Positions 1-5,229 of a stretch of DNA of 5,229 nucleotides are shown piece after piece. The stretch comes from CAYJIX01 sp964370375 (lineage in GTDB: Bacteria; Desulfobacterota; Desulfovibrionia; Desulfovibrionales; Desulfovibrionaceae): the NCBI GenBank assembly GCA_964370375.1, contig CAYJIX010000103.1:1-5229 (forward strand). Direction: 5' to 3'. Position numbers and translations under genes: made by a program. The notes beneath the pieces are model-generated. The model was not told the origin of the DNA. It made no database searches and was given only the letters and a program-made list of their open reading frames with translations. Numbering within the stretch: the stretch's first letter is position 1; every line of letters begins with the position of its first letter.

Positions 1-213
1 ATCACCACCACACCTTACCCATATCACATAACCAAATTTTTTAAAATAGCTTTTGCGTAGTCGACTGAGCAGAGGGTATGCGCAAGTGCAGGGCATGCCA
101 TGATTTGCATAACTTTATAGAATAGCAAACCTTTCGTGACGTTTTTGCAACGTCAGGCAAAAGTGTTACGGCTATGTCGTAAGCAGCGTTTAAAATCTTC
201 GTCCAAGGAGCGA
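1..213. other. Non-coding stretch downstream of the operon
   Basis: No gene can be supported here. The only structures I see are the 7-base inverted repeat at 137-155, an 8-base palindrome GGCATGCC at 92-99, and an AT-rich patch around 35-50. The longest small frame I examined is a 28-codon minus-strand frame (110 to 24) without a ribosome site. Confidence 0.6.
137..155. repeat. Short inverted repeat downstream of the operon, possible weak hairpin
   Basis: TGACGTT at 137-143 and AACGTCA at 149-155 form a perfect 7-base stem with a 5-base loop, about 60 bases past the HD-GYP stop codon. Neither strand has a T-run directly after the stem, so it is not a typical intrinsic terminator. A competing 6-base stem (TTTTGC at 143-148 with GCAAAA at 157-162) shares one of its arms. 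It may slow transcription or protect the mRNA 3' end, or may be chance. Confidence 0.35.
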
Positions 214-1314
214 TTAGGTTCTTCGCCGTGCGTTTTTTGAAATATCGGCAAAGCGTGCTTCTGTTTCAATCAGGGCGTTCACCACGTCAGGGGCGAAGTG
301 GCCTCCGGCGCTTTCTTGAATGATTTCCACAGCTTCTTCGTGGGGGAGTGGTTGTTTGTAGGGGCGCAGGCTTACAATGGCGTCATAGACATCTACTACG
401 GCCATGATTTGTGCGGCAAGGGGGATTTCGTCTTGTTTTAGGCCATCGGGGTAGCCGCGTCCGTCCCAGCGTTCATGGTGCCAGCGCACGATTTCGTGTG
501 CGAATTTCCAAAACCCATCGCTTTGCATGTCTTCAATGGTTTTTGTAAGGAGTTCTGCGCCATACACGGGGTGTTGTTGCATAAGCAGGATTTCGTCAGG
601 TGTTAGCTTGCCTTTTTTGAGTAAAATATCATCTGAAATGCTTATTTTACCCACATCATGAAGCGGAGCGCAAAGACGCAGCCATTCTATAACATGCGGC
701 TCGTTCAAGTGGCTATATTTAGGATTTTTCGCAAGCTCAGTGGCAAGCAGAGCCATATATTTTTGTGTACGTTTGATATGGTCTCGCGTTTCGGGGTCTT
801 GCCATTCTGCTACATCGGCAAGAAGCCAAATAGCACCTTCTTGGATGCTGTTCTGCTGTTCTATATGATCTTGCGCCGTCTTTTGTAAGGATTTTGTGCG
901 GTTGTTGGCAGTAAGTACGTTGTGCACACGCACTCGCAAGATGTCTGCCGAGAAAGGTTTGTGTAGATATTCTGCAGCGCCAAGTTGTAGCCCGTATGCT
1001 TCTTCTTGCGGGTCTGTCACAACGGTCATGAGCAAAACAGGTATGTCTTTGAGCCGTGGGTCCAGCTTTATCTGCCCACAAAGCTTATATCCATCGGGCT
1101 CTACCAGTTCAACAGCCAGCAAGATACCGTCCGGTACATTTGGACGTTGCAAAACTTCAAGGGCCTTACTGCTGCTTGTTGCCAAAATATGATAGCGATC
1201 TTTTAAGGCTTCTGCCAAAAACCATACGTTTTCAGCAATATCGTCAACAATCAACACAGTGGCTTTTTTGCTTGGAATATCAATCATACTGACCATACCT
1301 TTATGGCACATCAT
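214..1314 (-). CDS. Receiver (pseudo-receiver) plus HD-GYP cyclic di-GMP phosphodiesterase, RpfG-like
   Basis: This is a cytoplasmic two-domain protein of 366 residues in its longest form. Residues 18-134 form a CheY-like receiver: acidic pair D24/D25, T97 and K119 of the HKPF motif are present. The phosphoacceptor position is Ala67 (codon 1114-1116, GCT) in LLAVELVEPDGY, where relatives have LLDVMMPxMDGY. A short helical linker (about 135-165) leads to an HD-GYP domain (about 166-355). It keeps the metal-ligand pattern known for the family: E175, H179, H219-D220, H248, H279-H280 and D308. It also keeps K223, the GYP signature at 287-289 and RPYK at 317-320. Family knowledge predicts hydrolysis of cyclic di-GMP to pGpG or GMP, which would favour motility over biofilm. 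The gene follows the hybrid kinase with a one-base overlap (TAATG). I report the longest frame; an internal ATG at 1285-1287 has a better ribosome site and would give 357 residues without harming the receiver. The domain call is firm; activity and regulation are inferred. Confidence 0.95.
   Translation of the reverse strand: MMCHKGMVSMIDIPSKKATVLIVDDIAENVWFLAEALKDRYHILATSSSKALEVLQRPNVPDGILLAVELVEPDGYKLCGQIKLDPRLKDIPVLLMTVVTDPQEEAYGLQLGAAEYLHKPFSADILRVRVHNVLTANNRTKSLQKTAQDHIEQQNSIQEGAIWLLADVAEWQDPETRDHIKRTQKYMALLATELAKNPKYSHLNEPHVIEWLRLCAPLHDVGKISISDDILLKKGKLTPDEILLMQQHPVYGAELLTKTIEDMQSDGFWKFAHEIVRWHHERWDGRGYPDGLKQDEIPLAAQIMAVVDVYDAIVSLRPYKQPLPHEEAVEIIQESAGGHFAPDVVNALIETEARFADISKNARRRT
1298..1302 (-). 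promoter_or_regulatory. Shine-Dalgarno-like AAAGG supporting the internal start at 1287
   Basis: On the minus strand AAAGG lies 10 bases before the ATG at 1287-1285 (protein start MIDIPSKK). The first ATG of the frame, at 1314-1312, has no purine-rich site ahead of it and would depend on ribosomes finishing the kinase at the overlapping TAA. The ATG at 1296-1294 lies too close to this site to use it. Start 1287 is therefore the best initiation site by ribosome-binding evidence, leaving a 26-base gap after the kinase stop. Confidence 0.45.
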
Positions 1315-4300
1315 TATGCGCGGGTTTGTTCGGTATACGCACTCACGACAACTGCAAGAGCCGCCTTGTCAAGGTCATAAACCGCATTATACGCTTGCAT
1401 ATACAGATCACCACTCAAAACAGATGGCACAAACATATTTAGCTGTTTAATGTGGTGCATGCTCATCGTGATATCCTTATCCATCATGTCCAACGCCTGT
1501 TGCAGCGTTTCAATCACGCATTCTTTGTCTTTAACAGTACCTGTTGTCAGGGTGTTGTCCATGGTGCCATTTGTGTCTGAAAAAAACGTAGAAATGTCTG
1601 CATAGACATGTTCAAGTTGCATTGTAAGACGTTGCAGGACGGCTTCTGAAAGCTGTTTTGTTATGCAGCTTTGCTCAACCTTGCCCACAAGGTCCACAAG
1701 GTCTGTCATACCTAAGGTGTCAGCGGCAGCACTAAGGGCGCGGATAAGACGGCATGCATCATCCCATGCATTTTTTTGAACGTACCGTTTAATGAGCTCT
1801 ACCGTATTGTTATGGCGCTCTTCAAAACTATAAAGGGCGTCTTTATACGCTTCTAGATCCCCACCTGTATTAAACAGTCCTTTTGCAGCATCGATTCCCG
1901 GCAGTTGTATTTTAAGTGCATCCTTTTGCAATATTTCGGAATTTGCGTCTTCAACAATCGGCAAGTTCTTTCCTTCTGGCTCGTTATGCACAACAGGCGC
2001 ATGGTTGCCCTGGTTGCTGATAAGCCATGTTACCAAGGTTTTGGCTAGGACATCTGGGTCAATAGGTTTGGTGATATGGTCATTCATGCCCGCTGCAAAG
2101 CTTTGCTCCATATGGTCTTGCATGGCATGGGCGGTCATGGCAATGATTGGCAAGCTGTCTTTGTCACAATTTGGCAGGGTGCGGATGTTCCGTGCCGCAG
2201 TAAGCCCATCCATAACGGGCATTTGAATATCCATAAGAACAGCATCAAAAACCTGTTCTTTACATAGGTTAAACCCTTCAAGGCCATTATTTGCAACTGT
2301 TGCGCGAACGCCTAGGTTCTCTAGCAAAGCAACGGCGACCTCTTGGTTGATATCGTTATCCTCTACAAGCAGCACATGCTTACCAACCAATCCCTGCAAA
2401 ACGGTATCCGATTTGGTGCTTGCTGTTGCGTGCTCTTCATTGGGATCTGCAATTCCTAGGGCATTGCGAACCGTTTTTTGTAAATCCACAGGCAAGACCG
2501 GCTTTGGAATAAAAGCGGCAAAGACTTCTTGCGCCACAATATCGTCTGCAACAACTTCACCATACGCTGATGTTAACAGCAACACAGGACGTGTGCTTAA
2601 ATCAAGTTTTTTAATAGCTCTGGCGCTTTTGTATCCATCCACATCGGGCATATTCCAATCTATAATGATCACATGATAGGGAGCACCCTGCCTGTCTGCC
2701 TGTTGTAACATGCTGCTGGCATTGTCAAAATTGTATGCCACATCTGCGGCAAAGCCCATATCCGTCAACAGGTGCTGAAATATTTCACAGGCTATGGGAT
2801 TGTCGTCAAGCACCAGCGCGCGCATTGATTGCGGTAATGGTTTAAGGCTGTGGGCGCGTTGCTCATCTTCTACGCAAACCATGGGCACAGAAAAGCGAAA
2901 CGTGCTGCCTTTGCCTATTTCGCTTTCAACAGCAATATGGCTGCCCATGGATTCTATAATATGTTTACAAATGGCAAGCCCAAGTCCGGTGCCTCCAAAT
3001 TTACGAGTGGTGGACACATCGACTTGTTCGAACGGTTTAAAAATACTTTCAATCCTTTCTGCAGGCATGCCAATGCCCGAATCCTTAACTTCAAAGGACA
3101 CAGTATAAACGGCACCTTCTTGTTTAAGAACAACGACTCGCAGTACAACACTGCCATCAAATGTAAATTTAATCGCATTGCTGAGTAAATTTGTAAGCAC
3201 CTGCCCAAGTCGCTTGCCATCCCCGATACATATGGTTGGCACGTTAGAGTCAATATAAAAAAGCACTTCAATGTTTTTGTCACTGGCTAAAGACATGCCC
3301 AGGGTACAAATATTGGACATGACATCCATAAGATTAAACGGTATATACTCTAGCTCAAATTTACCGGCATCAACCTTGGAAACATCCAAGACGTCATTCA
3401 CTATGCTTAGCAAAGTATGGCTTGCGTTTTGGATTTTTTTCATGCTTTCTAAAATATATGGGTCTTTTGTATGCTGCTGGCACAAATGGCTCATGCCAAG
3501 AATGGCATTCATGGGCGTGCGGATTTCATGGCTCATATTGGCTAAAAAATTACTTTTGGCCTGATTTGCCTTTTCTACAATCTTTAAGGTTTGGCGCAGC
3601 TTGGATTGTGCGTCCTCAAGATCTTTCATCATATCCTTGAATTGCCGCAAATCTCGAGTATACCCTATAATAACAAGCCTGCCGTCTTGCTGGCCACGTA
3701 CCAAGGTGATTTCGCAGGGGATGGGATCTTGGTTAAGGCTTTGGTGTAGCCACTCAAACCGAACAGATCCTTCCTTGAGCACCCTGCCAAAATATCTGCG
3801 AGAAAGGCTTATACTTGCCGTGCCGCATGGCTGATATTTTGGCGAAAATGCAAAAAAATTCTCCAAATATTCCTGCTTTTCCTGCAAGCCAAAAAGGCGA
3901 AGAATTTCCATATTGCAGTCAACAAACCTAAACCCTTCATCCCAAAGGGTTGCCCCAAACGGCATGGAGTTAAACATAAGCTGCACGCGCTCATTGGCAG
4001 ATCTCATGGCCGACAACGCTTGAAACTGCTCAGAGATATCCTGGTGATACCCTCGAAAACAAATGGAAGCTTTGTCTTGTTTTTTTGTGCACATTTTTCC
4101 GCCACAGCGGACTTGGATATTGCCTCGCTTTGGATGCTCCCATGGATAGTCTATTTCTTGCTGTTGCCCTGTGGCCACCATCTGCTCTATGGCAGCCATG
4201 ACCGTAGGCACGGCATCAGGATAAATACGGCTAAACCAATGCTCAAAACAAGCATGCGGAGACGGATGTTCATCAAGCCCCAACAAAGAAAGCATTGTTG

Positions 4301-4622
4301 TATTGGCTATCATTTCACCAAATTGTGTTTGCGGATTCCAAAGTATGGTCCATAATCCCATGTTTCCCAAGGTAAGAGCCTCAGATAACCACGGGGTAAC
4401 ATCTTGGTCGTTGCATGATACCCCTTCAACCTCTGTATTTTCAAGCGAATTGCAAGGACAATGGGCTGCATCGTGGGTGTCCATGTTTTCAATAGAAGTG
4501 CACGTTGCTTCAACAGCTCGATCTGTTGACGCATCAACATCATTTTTCGCTGGCTGCGCTCCCGATTGGACACAGGCAAGCGGTTCTTTATGTTGCTTAT
4601 TTAAACTATCCTGATTACTCAT
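1314..4622 (-). CDS. Soluble hybrid sensor histidine kinase: PAS-PAS-HisKA-HATPase-REC-REC-degenerate HPt
   Basis: This 1102-residue cytoplasmic kinase shows no signal peptide or membrane segment. Residues 1-78 are a polar, probably disordered leader with five cysteines (17, 41, 55, 57, 70). PAS-like domains lie at about 79-200 and 205-330, followed by a short coiled linker (330-357). The HisKA H-box FLANMSHEIRTP has phosphorylatable His365. The HATPase domain (about 465-580) has the N box with N482, the G1 box DSGIGM from D514, the F box FKPFEQVD and the G2 box GGTGLGL at 543-549. Receiver 1 (about 600-720) has D606/D607, D655, S685 and K707. Receiver 2 (about 747-865) has E754/D755, D798, T830 and K852. 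An HPt-like helical domain (about 905-1015) has Arg961 in place of the phosphoacceptor His. A helical tail fills 1031-1102. The kinase should autophosphorylate and pass phosphate to its own receivers; the signal is unknown and is probably sensed by the PAS domains. The start is supported by AGGTG four bases upstream. The gene heads an operon with the HD-GYP gene. Confidence 0.97.
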   Translation of the reverse strand: MSNQDSLNKQHKEPLACVQSGAQPAKNDVDASTDRAVEATCTSIENMDTHDAAHCPCNSLENTEVEGVSCNDQDVTPWLSEALTLGNMGLWTILWNPQTQFGEMIANTTMLSLLGLDEHPSPHACFEHWFSRIYPDAVPTVMAAIEQMVATGQQQEIDYPWEHPKRGNIQVRCGGKMCTKKQDKASICFRGYHQDISEQFQALSAMRSANERVQLMFNSMPFGATLWDEGFRFVDCNMEILRLFGLQEKQEYLENFFAFSPKYQPCGTASISLSRRYFGRVLKEGSVRFEWLHQSLNQDPIPCEITLVRGQQDGRLVIIGYTRDLRQFKDMMKDLEDAQSKLRQTLKIVEKANQAKSNFLANMSHEIRTPMNAILGMSHLCQQHTKDPYILESMKKIQNASHTLLSIVNDVLDVSKVDAGKFELEYIPFNLMDVMSNICTLGMSLASDKNIEVLFYIDSNVPTICIGDGKRLGQVLTNLLSNAIKFTFDGSVVLRVVVLKQEGAVYTVSFEVKDSGIGMPAERIESIFKPFEQVDVSTTRKFGGTGLGLAICKHIIESMGSHIAVESEIGKGSTFRFSVPMVCVEDEQRAHSLKPLPQSMRALVLDDNPIACEIFQHLLTDMGFAADVAYNFDNASSMLQQADRQGAPYHVIIIDWNMPDVDGYKSARAIKKLDLSTRPVLLLTSAYGEVVADDIVAQEVFAAFIPKPVLPVDLQKTVRNALGIADPNEEHATASTKSDTVLQGLVGKHVLLVEDNDINQEVAVALLENLGVRATVANNGLEGFNLCKEQVFDAVLMDIQMPVMDGLTAARNIRTLPNCDKDSLPIIAMTAHAMQDHMEQSFAAGMNDHITKPIDPDVLAKTLVTWLISNQGNHAPVVHNEPEGKNLPIVEDANSEILQKDALKIQLPGIDAAKGLFNTGGDLEAYKDALYSFEERHNNTVELIKRYVQKNAWDDACRLIRALSAAADTLGMTDLVDLVGKVEQSCITKQLSEAVLQRLTMQLEHVYADISTFFSDTNGTMDNTLTTGTVKDKECVIETLQQALDMMDKDITMSMHHIKQLNMFVPSVLSGDLYMQAYNAVYDLDKAALAVVVSAYTEQTRA
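1317..1530 (-). other. C-terminal helical tail of the hybrid kinase
   Basis: Residues about 1031-1102, beyond the HPt-like domain, form predicted amphipathic helices. The pattern (leucine-rich helix, MMDKDITMSMHHIKQL, then NAVYDLDKAALAVV) resembles a tail I recall from other large hybrid kinases, where a short D/F-D-x-x-A-L helix ends the protein. It carries no HxxKG-type motif, so it is not a replacement HPt domain. Its function is unknown. Confidence 0.5.
1577..1910 (-). other. Degenerate HPt domain lacking the phosphoacceptor histidine
   Basis: This part of the kinase (about residues 905-1015) opens with LPGIDAAKGL and a GGDLEAYKDAL helix, the usual start of HPt domains attached to hybrid kinases. 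The active helix normally reads AHTLKGAAGNLG. Here it reads IRALSAAADTLG, so the His is Arg961 (codon 1740-1742), and the following Lys and Gly are Ser and Ala. No other His lies in that helix. By family knowledge the domain cannot take or donate phosphate. It may still act as a docking surface for a receiver. Confidence 0.85.
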
Positions 4623-4626
4623 AGAA

Positions 4627-4631
4627 CACCT
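4627..4631 (-). promoter_or_regulatory. Ribosome binding site of the hybrid kinase gene
   Basis: AGGTG on the minus strand lies four bases before the ATG at 4622-4620. It matches the right part of the AGGAGGTGA consensus. It favours this ATG over the in-frame Met47 codon (4484-4482), which has no such site, and so places the cysteine-bearing leader inside the protein. Confidence 0.6.
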
Positions 4632-4682
4632 ACTTTAAAAACATCAAACTTAAACCATTTGCCGATTGTGATTCTTTTTTTA

Positions 4683-4705
4683 TCTCTCAAGGCTATTCTC
4701 TCAAG
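4683..4705 (-). repeat. Two 9-base direct repeats upstream of the kinase gene
   Basis: TCTCTCAAG (plus-strand reading) occurs exactly at 4683-4691 and 4697-4705, separated by GCTAT, a period of 14 bases. On the coding (minus) strand this reads CTTGAGAGA twice, 61 to 83 bases before the kinase ATG. It overlaps the weak promoter match described separately, so it could bind a dimeric regulator. It could also be chance in a low-complexity region. Confidence 0.6.
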
Positions 4706-4723
4706 ATTTTAAACAAAATTCAA
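4695..4723 (-). promoter_or_regulatory. Weak candidate promoter for the kinase/HD-GYP operon
   Basis: On the minus strand TTGAAT (4723-4718) and GAGAAT (4700-4695) are separated by 17 bases; each matches four of six positions of the sigma-70 -35 and -10 consensus. An alternative is TATACT at 4728-4723, a better -10 match but without a clear -35 partner. The region is AT-rich and is the only non-coding DNA ahead of the kinase, so the operon promoter is expected here. The exact site is uncertain. Confidence 0.25.
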
Positions 4724-4801
4724 GTATACGAAAAACAGCCATTACCAAAATAATCAAACAAAAAACCGAATACTATTATCAACGCGCAGTGTGTGCTTTC
4801 T

Positions 4802-5229
4802 ATGGGTGTTTCCTCAAGGGGCCATGGAACCTATGGCAACGCACAAGCTGACGTGCTGTTGCGCGGTGCTTCGCGTATTGCTGAACGTTCAAAGGGTTCT
4901 GCTACCACGTCACAGATATTGCAAAAATGGATTTTTGACAGCGAACCTGTCTTGATGGCGCAACGTGACCGCGAACGCCTTGACCAAGATATGTTCGTTT
5001 ACGAACAGCAACAGGCCGTCATGGATGAACTGTGGGGCAAGATTGACCGTGAAGCGTACAAGAAGGAATACGGCGCGGATGGCGTAGAGCACATAGAAAG
5101 CCTGTATGGGCGTGGTATATGGCACAGCAACAGAAGCCGCGGCCCACGCTTAGCGACTTATGAGCGCATGATAGCCAATGGCGAAATCACACGTGAAGAA
5201 GCTATTAAGCAGATGGATGACGCGCAAAG
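4802..5229 (+). CDS. Partial unknown protein, runs off the right edge; possibly 5'-truncated
   Basis: A stop-free frame of 142 codons runs from the ATG at 4802 past the window end; the frame is open back to a TAA at 4751-4753. I do not recognise the product. The protein is hydrophilic and probably helical, rich in Arg, Glu, Asp and Gln, with a glycine-containing start (MGVSSRGHGTYG), a WIFDSEPVLMAQRDRERL stretch and a late TYERMIANGEITREEA stretch. No membrane segment or signal peptide is visible. Base composition rises sharply near 4781: the preceding 40 bases are about 22% GC, while a sampled 60-base block of the frame (4921-4980) is 52%. Codon choice looks genuine. No Shine-Dalgarno site precedes the ATG at 4802, the GTG at 4793 or the in-frame ATG at 4955, so the true start may be unusual or the frame may be the remainder of a longer gene. 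It diverges from the kinase operon. A mobile-element origin is possible but unproven. Confidence 0.6.
   Translation, partial: MGVSSRGHGTYGNAQADVLLRGASRIAERSKGSATTSQILQKWIFDSEPVLMAQRDRERLDQDMFVYEQQQAVMDELWGKIDREAYKKEYGADGVEHIESLYGRGIWHSNRSRGPRLATYERMIANGEITREEAIKQMDDAQ

Noticed and set aside
24..110. 28-codon minus-strand frame starting MQIMACPALAH
   Set aside because: It is very short, has no ribosome site and no recognisable features.
137..155. Intrinsic terminator for the operon
   Set aside because: The stem has only three G-C pairs and no T-run follows it on the minus strand, so I list it only as an inverted repeat.
658..1450. Several plus-strand open frames of 60-100 codons opposite the HD-GYP gene
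   Set aside because: They lie antisense to a gene with clear domain motifs, show no recognisable domains and have no convincing ribosome sites; they are shadows.
1317..1530. A second HPt domain in the kinase tail using His1056 or His1057
   Set aside because: The HH pair lies in SMHHIKQL without the HxxKGxA context or the following small-residue helix; it looks like a helical tail and not an HPt domain.
2005..4614. Many plus-strand and alternative minus-strand open frames inside the kinase gene
   Set aside because: The kinase frame contains every expected motif in order across this whole span, so the other frames are shadows of it.
1314..4622. Frameshift or pseudogene status of the kinase because of the degenerate HPt
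   Set aside because: The frame is continuous for 1102 codons and all other catalytic motifs are intact, so a functional protein is more likely.
4910..5125. 71-codon minus-strand open frame near the right edge
   Set aside because: It lies opposite the longer plus-strand frame, which has the more natural codon use and hydrophilic protein-like composition; no supporting motif is seen.
1..5229. CRISPR array, tRNA, insertion sequence ends or phage attachment site
   Set aside because: No repeat-spacer pattern, cloverleaf, transposase motif or long terminal inverted repeat was visible on either strand.

Overview
The window holds one complete two-gene signalling operon on the minus strand and the beginning of another coding region on the plus strand. 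From right to left on the minus strand come a large soluble hybrid sensor histidine kinase (1314-4622) and a receiver/HD-GYP protein (214-1314) predicted to degrade cyclic di-GMP. The kinase stop and the longest possible start of the second gene share one base (TAATG), so the two are almost certainly co-transcribed and probably translationally coupled.

The kinase style (tandem PAS, HisKA, HATPase, two receivers, HPt-like domain, helical tail) and the wording of its second PAS resemble sensor kinases of anaerobes such as Desulfovibrionales and related groups. That assignment comes from memory of family sequences and is tentative. Base composition is moderate in the two large genes and about 50% GC in the right-hand open frame.

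The most notable observation is that both ends of the expected phosphorelay have lost their phosphoacceptor. The kinase's HPt-like domain has Arg961 where the phosphorylatable His belongs, and the receiver of the HD-GYP protein has Ala67 where the phosphorylatable Asp belongs. The kinase core (His365, ATP-binding boxes), both kinase receivers (Asp655, Asp798) and the HD-GYP active site look intact. This suggests a kinase/phosphodiesterase pair joined by protein contact rather than by final phosphotransfer.

Region by region: 1-213 has no gene I can support, only a short inverted repeat about 60 bases past the last stop codon. 214-1314 is the HD-GYP gene and 1314-4622 the kinase gene. 4623-4801 is an AT-rich intergenic stretch with a Shine-Dalgarno site, a 9-base direct repeat and weak promoter matches for the kinase. 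4802-5229 is a stop-free, GC-richer plus-strand frame that leaves the window and has no recognisable product or ribosome site.

I see no tRNA, rRNA, CRISPR array, transposase or complete insertion sequence.
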